A stretch of DNA of 64,000 bases from Athripsodes cinereus (GCA_947579605.1 OX388322.1:3286001-3350000); one strand, 5' to 3'. Positions 49,545-60,790 are shown, numbered from the stretch's first letter. Program-made: numbers and translations. The notes: generated by a model from the letters alone, not told the origin.

Positions 49545-49745
49545 TTATTATTATTCTAAAAATGTCACCCTGCACTGAGACCGTAACAGCTTATGGCCAA
49601 ACCGATCTCAGTAGGAAAAAAGAAATCCAAAAAAGCAAGACAGAGAAAATATAACACCAAAGAGATAGGTATCATCAAAAAGAAATAATAGAATCAAAGG
49701 AGTCTTTATCCTGGCGATAAAGTCATTGTATGTTATTATTATAAT
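49545..49745 (-). pseudogene. LINE 3' end
   Basis: Minus strand matches 45480-45690: ATACAATGACTTTATCGCCAGG, TTTCTTTTTGATGATA, CTGTTACGGTCTCAGTGCAG, ending (AATAAT)n. Only the last codons and 3' UTR remain. Confidence 0.7.
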
Positions 49746-50139
49746 ACTCATATAAATAATGTTGAAAATGACTTTCTACTCTTAACTACTGCGGGATTGG
49801 CATGCACGTGTTTTTGACTATAGCCACTTTCTGTAATATCAAGACAAGATTAAGATCGTATTTAAATGGTGTCATGAGTAACCCTGTTCAATCAGAGCAT
49901 AACAGCCTTAGAACCAAAGAAGTAAAACTTCCAGTAGCATCAGCTGGTTAAGCATGTAACATATTTAATGTTGATCAATGTTTTATTCTTTACTGTATAT
50001 TGAAGTAAATCTTTTTTCATCACCCTTAGCATTTTTGTAAAAATATAAGATAAGACTTTACATGTGGTACGTTCACCAATCTCGCCAATTTCTGTTTCAA
50101 ACCAATCTGTTCGACATCTGTTGAGCAAAGAGATAAATT

Positions 50140-50340
50140 GGACTTAAATCAGCCTAAGCATCGGGACACTTTTCCTATTTTCTACTAGAGGGAGTTCGGA
50201 TAATCTGTTGGTTGTGTAGATGAGGTGTCTCTATTCTTAATAATATTATTCTTATAACGTTAGTCAAGATATTATCTAGTAGGTGTGACAAATCCATTAC
50301 AATTCGATAACTATGCTTACCATCGGGACTTTAAGTCCAA
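50140..50340 (+). repeat. Unclassified dispersed repeat
   Basis: Shares CACTTTTCCTATTT(T/C)C(T/C)ACTAGA and CTGTTGGTTGTG(T/C)AGATGA with 59935-60115. No termini or coding capacity recognised. Confidence 0.5.
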
Positions 50341-50692
50341 CGCAAACCTATATTATAGTAAAAATCTTAAAAAATCATACATCAAATTTTTTCGGCGTAA
50401 CCTCAATATAATCGGTCGGTGGATGGCGCTCGTAGTAGCTGCCTGAAACCTCTGATATTTCATTTTTCAAAATTAAATATCATTATCTAATAATGATTCA
50501 AATTAACAAAATTATATAGGGACTGTTAAACGGCTTTAAAATAAAATCATCCAGAATCATCATCAAAGAAATGTCAAATTTGTTTGTTTTTGAAAATAAA
50601 CTACACACAACTTTACCAAGAATCCTCAAAATCATAAATGGATGGGTGTTAATTGAATACCTTTATTTGATACTTATAAGTATTTAATACAA

Positions 50693-50698
50693 TTTATT
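50693..50698 (-). terminator. Poly(A) signal AATAAA
   Basis: AATAAA on the minus strand about 46 nt after the stop codon of the Pro/Thr-repeat gene. Confidence 0.7.
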
Positions 50699-50743
50699 TA
50701 ATGTCTTTTTTTTTTTCAAAAACACAGCGTGAGGAAGTTCATC

Positions 50744-52750
50744 TCAATAGTTTGCTTCGCATTGTCCTGAGCTTGATGTCACTTCGACAGAATCAATAAT
50801 TAGTTTGGCTGCAGTTGATCCAGCACATTGAACAGAGATCTAAAAATGATAAACATTTCTGTTAAACATAAACACCTAGTCATCAAGGGCAAGATAAGAA
50901 GTCTTATAGGTTTTTAGTGATTCAAATTTCTTGGCCAGGTAACGTAAGAGATTGAGCAAGTATTAAATATAGCTGAGGAAGTATTTTAGGCCGCATGAAT
51001 AGGGACATTATCTCAGAAGTAATAGTTGAAATTGGAAGACTTGACACGCCACTATAAGAAGCAGACTTCCTACATTATATTATATCAAATAAAATTTTAC
51101 CCGATAATTTGTTCCAAGAGCGAAAAGAACCTCTTTTTTTGAGACATGTATGACATAGGTACCAGTTATACCTACATTGCCTACCCTCTAACACGTATCA
51201 TGGAAGATTTAAATTTTGAATCAAGAACACAAAATTACTAACAACAGGAAAATAAATTTAGGTAATAAAAAATAAAAAATTAAACACTGTATAACTTTCA
51301 CTAATTAATAATATTGCTTAAAAGTTTTCGGACATACGTCCATCGTCAGTATTAATTACTGAAAGTTATACAGTGTTTCATTTTTTATTACCTAAATTTA
51401 AAACTGCAGGGCTACTCTTGACAAAACTAAACACGATCTTAATCTAGTCTTGATCTTGATCGTACGACGCACGAAGTGACTATTGGCCAAAAATACACCC
51501 AAACCGATCGCGCGTTAGCGGTATCGCGGTGTTTTTGACCATAGTCCCTTCGTGCGTCGTATGATCAAGATCAAGACTAGATTAAGATCGTGTTTGGTTT
51601 TGTCAAGAGTAACCCTGCTGAGCTTTCATAGTGTTACCTCTTCAAAAATAGAAAAGGAAAATAAAATATGTAAACACACTATTTCGTTTGACATATGCTT
51701 TTTTATCTACATACTCATTGCATCATCCTGTGAATACATATATCCAAATCACACACTTATCCAGTAGTTTTGTTTTATTAATTTATAAAGATATCACATA
51801 AAGCATGCATTGGTTACTTCGTCATTCTTTTAAATATTTTTCTTTCTTTGATTCATTCAATAAACACGAAGAGTGTGACACACAAGCTTGTTTCAAATCT
51901 CTAGTTCATAATACTCTTAAATACTTACAGATATAATCGCTGGATCCTTTACCAAAAGTAACAATGTCCTCCATTCCTGTGAATCGTCCATTTGAATTAC
52001 ATCACTAGAGATCGTGTCTTCGTTTTCACTTAATCTTACTAAACAACTTGAAGAGTTTCCATTAACAAAATAAGTGAACATCACTTCTGAGTCGTGGTCA
52101 ACGTAAATGTTCTCCTCTGTCTTTATGCATGTCCCGATAGTAATTTGCTGTGATGACATAAAATATCCGTTGGAACCTTCAGGCATTGGGATATTGAAAT
52201 CTTCATACTTTCCAGCAATAAATTCCATCCAACCTGGACACTTTGTATTGAATATTCCTGTATCATCTTCACCAAATTCTTCATAGTGACATACTGTAAA
52301 GCCAGGATCTGTGGGGGGATCAGTTGTTTGTTCTGTAGTAGGGTCTGTTGAAGGATCTGTTGGTGTTTCTGTAGTTGGATCAGTTGGGGGGTTTGTAGGT
52401 GGACTTGTAGGAGGATCAGTAGGTGGATCTGTTGGAGGGTCTGTAGGAGGGTCAGTAGGTGTATTTGTAGGTAAATCTGTTGGTGGATCAGTAGGAGGGT
52501 TTGTTGGTGGATCAGTAGGAGCGTTTGTTGGTGGATCAGTAGGAGGGTTTGTTGGTGGATCAGTAGGAGGGTATGTAGATGAATCAGTAGGAGGGTTTGT
52601 AGGTGGATCAGTAGGAAGGTTTGTAGGTCCTGGTCGATAGTTACCAAACTCTTCACTCAAAACTTTAACTTCATTGGCATTTATTACTTTGATGTTGTTC
52701 GCAAACATAATATGTACTATGTACATTAAAATATATATTTTAAAAATCAT
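50744..52750 (-). CDS. Secreted Pro/Thr-repeat protein with Cys-containing C-terminal domain, two exons
   Basis: Exon 1 is 52750-51929 (274 codons), exon 2 is 50839-50744 (31 codons plus TGA). Donor GTAAGT at 51928-51923 and acceptor TTTTTAG just before 50839 join in phase 0, giving 305 residues. Parts: a hydrophobic N-terminus (IYILMYIVHIMF, 4-15) read as a signal peptide; a PPTD/PPTN four-residue repeat from about 43 to 150, likely O-glycosylated and mucin-like; and a globular domain from about 152 with six Cys, a GYFM block and a late LIIDSVEV strand. The last features resemble a MAM domain, but I am not sure. Promoter, TATA box and poly(A) signal are all visible. I infer an extracellular protein; its role is unknown. 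Confidence 0.8.
51280..51395 (-). mobile_element. Foldback element with hammerhead-like core (B), in the gene's intron
   Basis: Arms AAACACTGTATAACTTTCA and its complement enclose a minus-strand core: CTGACGA (51349-51343), T, stem II GGAC-GTAT-GTCC, GAAA (51329-51326). Stem III AACTTT is no longer a clean palindrome. Stem I is provided by the foldback arms (TTAATA/TATTAA). Confidence 0.6.
51406..51620. mobile_element. Hairpin MITE (family M), in the gene's intron
   Basis: AGGGCTACTCTTGACAAAAC at the left is repeated inverted at the right (one base changed). Arms contain GATCTTAATCTAGTCTTGAT and CGACGCACGAAG and close on a GC-rich loop near 51515. Single arms of this family form the ends of 48505-49893. 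Confidence 0.85.
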
Positions 52751-52783
52751 TGTTGATTAGGAATAATTAACTGGAATATTATT

Positions 52784-52890
52784 ATTGCGTTATTTTAATA
52801 CAAAAGTTTCAATACAAAATGATTGCGTTATTTTAATAAAAAGTTTCAATACAAAATGATTGCGTTATTTTAATACAAAAGTTTCAAAAC
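52784..52890. repeat. Three tandem 37-38-bp units in the 5' leader
   Basis: Units beginning ATTGCGTTATTTTAATA start at 52784, 52822 and 52859 and are almost identical. They lie between the predicted start site and the ATG of the Pro/Thr-repeat gene. Confidence 0.85.
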
Positions 52891-52915
52891 CATCACAAAT
52901 GCGCACACAAGCTTG

Positions 52916-52923
52916 CTTTTATA
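52916..52923 (-). promoter_or_regulatory. TATA box of the Pro/Thr-repeat gene
   Basis: TATAAAAG on the minus strand, 166 nt before the ATG at 52750. A start site 25-30 nt downstream would fall near 52885-52890, giving a 5' leader of about 140 nt. Confidence 0.65.
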
Positions 52924-52997
52924 GTTTGTGTTTGCCAAAATGACAAACAAATGTTATAATTTTTGGAACAGCTTATCAGCTGATGATTTTGGTTTTC

Positions 52998-53059
52998 AGA
53001 TAAATATCACTTTTTGTGCAATATTTGGTTATTAGATAAATATCACTTTTTGTGCAATA
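52998..53059. repeat. 36-bp direct duplication upstream of the Pro/Thr-repeat gene
   Basis: AGATAAATATCACTTTTTGT starts at 52998 and again at 53034. Upstream of the TATA box, so it could duplicate a regulatory site. Confidence 0.75.
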
Positions 53060-54205
53060 AACATTATCGGATGTGTGTACTTTGATTTTGATCCACTTAT
53101 CTTAAGAGAGTTCTTTAGCGAAAATAGTAAAATATTTAATTTTAATTTAATAACAATTTTCTTAGAAAAACTCTCAAAACTGTTGACCCTTGCGCACATT
53201 GTGAAAATAAAAAAAAAACAAATATTTATTACCAATATCAGTTTGTACACTTAAAAAACAAACTAAATAGCCGACTGACGAGATTTATTTAGGTACTCTT
53301 TGTTATATCAAAATACAAATTATTTGTGAAATATATATTTTTTATTCATCCTATCAAGCATATAAATACTGTAGATGCAATTTTTTTTCGATAAACAAAA
53401 AATAAGAGTTCATGTGGTGATTTTTGGTTTCAAAATATGAGAAATTTTATCAAAAAATGATTTTTAAATCAGTCAATATCCATGAAAAAAAAGAAAAAAA
53501 AGTACAATTGATTAAACTTATATTGTCAATTAATATAATTTTTTTCGTAATATATAAAAAATACATATGAAAATATTTAGGATTTTCATGCATTGTCTGT
53601 CAAACACACCCAATTTCGATTTTTAGAAATATGATTTTTTATAAACGAATACTACGAAGTTATACAGTAATCAAGTTTTTTTTTTAATAAAAACTAATGT
53701 TGGTAATAAATATTTGTTTTCATATTTTATCACATCAAAATGTTCGCAGCGTCAACAAGTTTTGAAAGTTTTTTCTGCCAAACTTGTTGAAAATTGATTA
53801 TAATTATTACCGTTTTTGCTAGAGAGCGCTCTTAATAAGTATTTACTGTTTTCTATATTATTAATTTCATTTCTTTCACGAGTGTGAATTGCAATAGGTA
53901 CTTATATCGAATTAAATATCAATTTTTAATCTATGGATGAAAATGTGATCATAATCTATTGTTATCAAAATATGTTACTAACCTATATATTGGCAATATT
54001 TCATACCGCGTGATATGATTGCGGTTATATCTCCGGTGAATCGCATATCGTTGCTCGGCGTTCAATACCGCGAATGTAACAATTACAAGATTTTACAGGA
54101 GGCCGAATAAACTGAATAAAAGTTACGTCGTCACTCGAATACATATTCGCGATTTTGTTCCCATTCTAGCAGTTTGGACAATATTTGGGGAATGTATTGT
54201 ATATG
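53060..54205. other. AT-rich intergenic DNA, no gene seen
   Basis: No domain-bearing open frame or clear repeat termini. Confidence 0.55.
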
Positions 54206-54360
54206 CGGCGTACAAACAGCTGGATGCGAACGTCAATCATCAAGCATCAAGCAAAAATCTTAAAACTTTCGGCGACTATTCGGAGCGTTCTCCGAAGAAA
54301 TATTCAAATGAATGCCTTCATTACGTTTCATGGACGGGTAACGAACGCATTCATTCCAAT
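54206..54360 (+). repeat. Single arm of foldback family J
   Basis: Matches one arm of 46498-46754: CAGCTGGATGCGAACGTCAA, AGCAAAAATCTTA, TTCTCCGAAGAAATATT, ATGAATGCCTTC. Confidence 0.7.
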
Positions 54361-55138
54361 ATGTATGTACGTACAAAAAAGAAAATTCGTCACTTTTTCG
54401 TCACAAGTGGTAGGTGCATGCCGCATGTAACTTTTTTTGCACACATCGATGCTGATCGCCGCACCAAATTGGTTGCACTACCAAGTGGACACCAGGCGAG
54501 GTACAATATTCAGAGCTGTACACATTTTGTTGGACGCGGCTTCTGGTTGCGCTGCCATGGTGCTTCGATGAAATAATAATAATAATAATAATAATAATTT
54601 TTATTCCAGATCTGAAGGTGGGTTGTGCAAGCCTCTCAGGTCCATATTAAATACAGAAATGTGGGTCTAATTAGGTACCTGGATAATAATCCATATTGCT
54701 GGGGTAGGTAGAGAGAATGAAACGCCAGGCCAACTTGCGTATTGCTTTCGTTCCTTCACATTTAGGTACCTATACAGTTTATGTAAACAAGCATGTTTAT
54801 TCCTCCTATTCAAAACGTGTCACGTGAAATCTGTCGATCTAATCAAATCTTTCAGATATCGTATTATTATTTTATCTTTCGCTTTCATCTTAAGTGGGTA
54901 GGTACGCGATGAATAGACAGTAAAAAAGCGATTTATATTCTATCGTATGAATAGCTTCTTCGTTGTGTCTTTTTGATTGTGAAATAATTGATATGATCTT
55001 GAAATTAATATATTGTGAAATAAGAGAAGAGCCATTTAATCGTTTAAATATTTTTTTTATAAACAGTACATAATTTTATCACACTTACTAATCTTTTTTA
55101 TGCATTTTATCGTTTTTTATAAATACTCCATTTAAACA

Positions 55139-55318
55139 TATTTCGTAATTGCACTTTTTTTTGAGATTGAAAAAGTAAATTTATTATTTACAGTAAATTT
55201 ATTATTGAAAAAGTAAATTTATTATTTTAATTTATTTTTATTATTTTAAAAAGTAAATTTATTATTTTAAAGATATTTCGTAATTGCACTTTTTTTTGAG
55301 ATTGAAAAAGTAAATTTT
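55139..55318. repeat. Local direct duplication, about 45 bp, 135 bp apart
   Basis: ATTTCGTAATTGCACTTTTT..AAAGTAAATTT occurs at 55139 and 55274, with extra AAAGTAAATTTATTATT copies between. Confidence 0.75.
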
Positions 55319-55819
55319 ATTTACACTAAGTTAAATTATTGGAACATTGATATAACCGTGTTTTTTTTATATAAACGAATTTGTATTGGATTTATGAAAA
55401 ATCGAAATCTATTGCCAAAATCATATCGATCGCATAGCAATAACTAGTAATGTTGTTGAATGTCATTACATTTTTCCACTTTTGCCCTCTTCAGTCATGT
55501 CCAAGTTTCACTTGCATACAATATAAGTGTCAGTAGGTACTAGGATGGTATTGCGCACCAGTATTTTTGCCATGTTCGACACATTGCGATTGCTGACAAT
55601 GAGTCGAAATTCACCGTTCATAGTAAAGTTATGTTTCTTTGAAATATAAAAATTAACGGTGCTTTACAAAAACTGACTAGAATAATTAAGAATAACACAT
55701 GTATATAGATACTATGTATTCTATTTTTTCGGTGGTAACCTTATGAAAGTTCATTTTTATTAATATTAAAATGATAAGAGTTAAACACTGTTACTTTCAC
55801 TTATATAAATTTTTATTTT

Positions 55820-55856
55820 GGCAGAGGCCTTTCGGACTTAGTCCATCGTCAGTGCC
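55820..55856 (-). ncRNA. Type I hammerhead ribozyme, minus strand
   Basis: Read on the minus strand: stem I GGCA (55856-55853), CTGACGA, extra T, stem II GGAC-TAA-GTCC, GAA, self-complementary stem III AGGCCT (55830-55825), C at the cleavage position 55824, stem I TGCC. All core bases fit the consensus; position 7 is variable in the family. Stem III is too short to close in a monomer, as in the dimer-acting hammerheads known from Penelope-like elements. Confidence 0.8.
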
Positions 55857-55926
55857 GTCAACTTAGAAACTAAAACAAAATACAGACTTAAGCTAGGTAC
55901 TAAGTAGGGGGAGGGGAAGTGTGGGA

Positions 55927-55963
55927 GGCACTGACGATGGACTAAGTCCGAAAGGCCTCTGCC
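55927..55963 (+). ncRNA. Type I hammerhead ribozyme, plus strand
   Basis: Identical parts in the plus orientation: GGCA (55927-55930), CTGACGA (55931-55937), T, GGAC-TAA-GTCC (55939-55949), GAA, AGGCCT (55953-55958), C (55959), TGCC (55960-55963). Confidence 0.8.
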
Positions 55964-56426
55964 AAAATAAAAATTTATATAAGTGAAAGTAACAGTGTTT
56001 AACTCTTATCATTTTAATATTAATATATAGATACTGCCTCAGAACAGATTCAATCCATTTTCTATAATTGCCATAAGAATATGTGCTTTAAGATATAATG
56101 TTTAGTTAGTAGTAAATTTTTTTAGGAGTAAGTTTTTTGTTGTTATATTTATAGAACAAAAAAATAGAACGGGCTTGATTTTAACCTATAATACGCTGTT
56201 CGGTGAAATGTATGTCATTATACTACTGCTGCACTGCCTCTTAACTCTGGGTAACATACTTACCTCTTTGTTCTACAAACATAATATAAGTACCACACGG
56301 TTAGCCTAGATGTGATTATCTTTGCGAAACTAAGAGTCCTTTTTAAGTATAAAGGAATGAAATGTTATATTCTGTTATTTCATTATTATGTTTTCATCTC
56401 AAGATGACTGCGCTTTGTACATATCT

Positions 56427-56768
56427 ACTGTCCAGTTCGATAGCTCGAAATGTCATATATTCGAGATATCGACACTTTTGTAATTTTGCTATATTCATAT
56501 TATGCTTTAAAAATACAGCAGAAAGTGAAATATATAATACTAAATAATAGTCGCACTGTTAGAGGAATTATTTTGTCTTTGTTCAATAGTTAAACAATTC
56601 GAAATATTTATTTATGGAATAGAAAATAGGTACATTTTTTATTCATTAACTAAATATTCAATATACTCATATACAGGGAACCGTTTATTTTCTATAGTTA
56701 TTTTTTTTGTGGAATTGATAGAGTGGAGTTGATTAAATAACCAATTAAATCATTTGAACTGGACAGTC
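56427..56768. mobile_element. TIR MITE, same family as 22232-22527
   Basis: Ends ACTGTCCAGTTC and GAACTGGACAGT are perfect inverted copies. Internal blocks are shared with 22232-22527. Confidence 0.75.
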
Positions 56769-58085
56769 GATATATTATGTCTCCTACCCTTTTCTGTATG
56801 TTTTCGAGTGCTCTGTAAAAAGCAGTTGTTTGTAAGAAAGACATTATTTACCTATAAAAACATAACATCTATGATTCAGCGTATATTCTCTGTATTTATT
56901 TTGTTAAACTCCATATCTATTTATAACTAAATAAAAGTGCAATGACTTTTTCATACCAATCCTCTAAGATTATGTTGAAAAAATTTTTTTTTTTATAAAA
57001 ACCTAAAGTTTGATACCCCACATGCCCATATTTATTTATTCACTTATTCGAGCAATAAAATGCTTACACCTTTTTCAGTGTTAAAACAGGTCAAAACAAT
57101 TTTTATATACATAGCACTTATGTAGGTACTCTAATTTCATATAAGCAACGTTTGAAAAGCTTCCTAGTAACGTGTTCGTCATACGCTTTGGTAATTTGCG
57201 GGACCTTGATTGGTTTGTTTACTGATGAGATTTGAATGTTGATATTTGTTTAGTTGAACTGTTTGTATCCCTTAAGACAATAAATAAATATAAAACATAT
57301 CAAAGTGAAAACAAAAAAAAATATCTGTGTTTAAGACTGAATCAAAATAATAATTGGGTATTGAAAATAATTTAGATCACGTACGGAATAATATGAAAGT
57401 CCTATGACCAAAAATGGTACATTTTAGCTTTCACAAATTTCTTAATAATACAATATTTTACTAATTCATAACACGTTCTTTCTTTCTATCACAGTATTAT
57501 CTGGAATCACGATATTTAGGAATTAAGAATGTCATGGAAAAGATTAATCAACTGTCCCAAACTCGCAATGAGTATAAGAAAACTCATTATTCTTGAAAAG
57601 AAAATTTTGTTATTACTTATTTAATGTGAAAAAATATCTTAACATGTTCCGCCATTAAAACTATTCTATAAAAAAAATAACTTAACGAGAAGAATTTTAT
57701 AGATCCTCAAAAGTGTTTTAACATAAGGACCGTACCACAAAAATACGTACTAGGAGCTTCAGTAATAATTACATTTAAAAAGGTTGAATTCCTTAAGTTC
57801 ATGAATGTTTTTAAAAGCTCTCAAACAACTTTATACATTGAATATTGTAGTATCCGTACTCACAGAAAGTGAATATTTATAACTGACTTACTAGCCGTGC
57901 GTTATATAAAGTTTAAACTTAATTAAATACCCGATTAAATCAAATCTTATTCTCTGATAAAAAATATTCTGTTGTACACCTGTTTGCTATACTTTACATA
58001 ACTCGATTGGCGCAAAAACGCTCTGAGTGGAACAGTAAAGGCCAATTGAGTTATTATACCGATATAATAATATTTAAATACTAAT

Positions 58086-58323
58086 TTGTTCCGGGCTATG
58101 TGGCCGTGGTCTGGTAGGCAAAAATTCTACCAAAGTTTAGCCAACAGCTGTGGTAGGCATCTTCAGGGGTAGGGGTGAATGTTTGGTATGAATGTCTATC
58201 TAATTCCTGCTGGAATCGGAGATGAGACGATGAGCGGAGTCATTCTCTCAGTTGTTGTTTCATGGGAGGCTCACCGGGAGAATTTCCGCTCACCATAGAC
58301 CACGGCCACATAGCCAGGAACAA
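58086..58323. mobile_element. Foldback element with decayed hammerhead-like core (E)
   Basis: Arms TTGTTCCGGGCTATGTGGCC (58086) and its near-complement ending at 58323 pair over 26 of 27 bases. Minus-strand core: CTGAAGA (58166-58160), T, GCC..GGC stem II, then TAAA in place of GAAA, so the invariant G12 is lost. Confidence 0.7.
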
Positions 58324-59619
58324 GTCAGTTCTCATAGCGCCGGCCGTGAAAGCCTAAGATCTTACAATATATTTAAACTTCTCAGCAACATAAATTTTCT
58401 TCCATAATGTTATTTACGAGTTTTTCAAATGGTGCTATTGTTCTTGTTTTGTGCATGTCTACTCCTGCGTTGGAGGTGGCTTTTCTAGCACTCTGTCCCT
58501 TGGTTTTGTCATTTTATTCTTTATTCTTTTTTTGATCAATTGCTTATTTGCTTCCCCTTTCATACTCTACCCTTGGAAGTCTAATGTGTTTCTTTCCCTT
58601 TCATTTTTTTTTGTTTCTTTCAAATTCAATAAGGAGGAAATTTTGTGTTTGGCAGTGGTGAGTATGATCGGTAAGCATTTACTATTATTGTCTTGAATAC
58701 TCTACTACTTAGATAATAAGCTGTAAAGTGTTGTCTTTAGTATTAAGAATTTTATTACAGTTACGTAGTAATACGTAACTGTAAGAACATAGTTTGTAAG
58801 AACATTGTAGTAGTGAGTAGTGCCTTGTAGTGAGTATCTCCTCCAAGGGACATTAAGGGTTGTAGTTTCGGGGAGGATTTTGTTGGGGGGAGCCCTTAAG
58901 GCAAATCCAGAGCCCTCCCTTTGAATTTTTCTTTTGTTTCGTTGAGTCTGGATGATATAGGAGCTCAGCTCTTAAAACATCCAGGGAAAAGTGGTGGGAA
59001 AACCCTTAATGTTGGTGCTATTGTTCTTTGGTCAGAATCGTCAGAAACAAAAATTGAAAATTGGTTAATATAATGCCTGAATTACTGATTAATGATTCAT
59101 GAAATTGTTAGTTATTTTATGTTTGTAGGTGTGAATGTTAGTAAATAAAAGGGTTTATTAGCATCAGAATAACGCAATGTTAAATTCTGCTTTTGAATAA
59201 CGTTTCATTTAGTCGGACGTAACATTTGGAATAAAATTTATTACTTGTTTGTGAGCAAGAGTGAAGGAGTTCATTCTTGTACAAAGTATGCATTGTACTT
59301 CTAGTAATTATGAATTTTTTCAGAGTTTGTGTAGAAGCACTGTTTTAAGTTGTAAGCCCGCATTCCTTTGTAAGGAATTATTTAACCAACTTATAAGTAT
59401 ATACTTTGAAAATAGTCTACATAATTTTCGCTTTCATTATATTTCAGAGAAACTTCTTAATATATACCTATTATTTTAATTAATTTTTTATATACCTTAC
59501 TTCTGTTCCTTGTCTTCTAGATTCTTATCATTTTATCATAATACCATTCTGCTTTTAATTGCATGTTTAATTTTTTGAACAGATAGTGGGTTTCAGACTT
59601 AAGAACAATTTCATTCTTT

Positions 59620-59790
59620 TTTTTAAAAAAGAAGATGTATCTGGGCTTTTGTTATAAACCCTTTATACACCTTTCACAGTAAGCCAAAAGCTTTTGTAGT
59701 GAAAGGGAAATTTGCCAGTATCTGGGATCGAACCGCGCACTTATTGTGGAAGAGGCCGAGACTCTACTTCTAACTCATTTTTACAGTTAT
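59620..59790 (-). mobile_element. tRNA-derived SINE
   Basis: Minus strand carries a perfect B box GCGGTTCGATCCCAG, then the body CAAAAGCTTTTGGCTTACTG and the tail GGGTTTATAACAAAAGCCC. The body recurs at 26031-26150 and 3083-3130. Confidence 0.7.
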
Positions 59791-60422
59791 TACATTGCTA
59801 ATTAGTGGAGTTTTGAGGCTAATGACAATCTTTCGTCCACTGTCAACTTGAAACACTAGATGACGCCAAAAAACGATAAACTTTTCCTATTGAAAGCAAT
59901 GCTTTGTTAACCATTTGTGAACGTACCATGGGTAAAGTCCTCTTAAACCAGCATAAGCCAATTCGTAGGCATTAGAACACTTTTCCTATTTCCCACTAGA
60001 AGTAGTTTACACAGTCTGTTGGTTGTGCAGATGAGATGATGCCTGTTGAGTAACATTCTTACTACACCCACCTTTACCCGACGCTGTGTAACATTATGGT
60101 TAACGCAAAGCATATTTATCAAAGTTTTTATGGGTGTTGAAATATGTTTTTAGAGATTATAGAGTACCTACTAAATGAGAAATAATTGAAGTTGCGGTTA
60201 GAGCAAGGGCTCATAAGCCTAAATGTTGATTTGAGTTATTTCTAAAACATCATGTATTAAGACATCCTGACTTTAATAAATTTTATTGGCACAAAGAGGA
60301 CGACTTGTATGTTTATGGAATGTAGTTGTATCGCTAGCTATCCCACCTGAGGAAAATATCGTGATGGTATGATTGAATTTGGGGAAGAAATCGCTCCTCC
60401 TCGATAAACTCGCCTATTGATT

Positions 60423-60790
60423 GTATTTGAGTTAAGCGTAATAAATAATGCAAATATAATGTAGTCTATACTTTGTGTTTATATTTGTTTAAATGTTTAT
60501 TGTTCCTATACATAGAATTTGTTTCTGATGCTAAAGTGGTTTAAATTTTATTATTTTGAGTTAGCGTAATTAATAATGCAAATATAATAGGGTATATATT
60601 TAGTGTTTGTATTTATTTAAATGTTTATTTTTCCTAAACAAAGAATTTGTTTCAGATGCTTAAGTAATTTAAATTTTATTAATTTGAGTTTAGCGTTATT
60701 AATAATGCAAATATAATATGGTATATATTTTGTGTTTGTATTTATTCAAATGTTTGATATTGTTCTTATTCATAAAATTTGTTTTATCAC
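60423..60790. repeat. Tandem array, unit about 128 bp, nearly three units
   Basis: The block GCGT(A/T)AT(A/T)AATAATGCAAAT begins at 60436, 60564 and 60693. Units share ATTTAAATGTTTATT-like and TTTGTTTCTGATGCTAA-like blocks and differ by about 10 percent. Confidence 0.85.

Larger units (their letters stand above)
48505..49893. repeat. 1.4-kb structure with about 150-bp inverted ends
   Basis: The left arm 48505-48665 (CAGGGTTACC.., TTAATATTGTCTTGATATTA, GCATGCCAATCCTGCGG) is repeated inverted at about 49745-49893. The same repeat occurs as a compact hairpin at 51406-51620. Between the arms are an AT-rich stretch, the (GA)n tract and a LINE 3' end (49545-49745, minus). Confidence 0.65.
55758..56025. 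mobile_element. Foldback element with a complete hammerhead in each arm (C)
   Basis: 268-bp inverted repeat with near-perfect arms of about 98 bp (TATTAATATTAAAATGATAA.. and complement) around a short 70-bp centre. Each arm contains one complete hammerhead core, in opposite orientations. The AACAGTGTTTAA block near the ends links it to elements A and B. Confidence 0.88.

Noticed and set aside
52311..52640. Plus-strand frame of Gly/Val/Ser repeats, and a second overlapping minus frame of Leu/Ile/His repeats
   Set aside because: Shadows of the 12-bp PPTD/PPTN repeat of the real minus-strand gene; a 12-bp period without stops is open in several frames.
58431..59031. GGTGCTATTGTTCTT repeated 585 bp apart, suggesting short LTRs
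   Set aside because: The match is only about 15 bp with no TG..CA ends, primer site or target duplication.
59261..59479. 72-codon frame with Cys and Phe, perhaps a transposase piece
   Set aside because: No recognisable motif, no splice context, and no second copy found; composition does not rule out chance.
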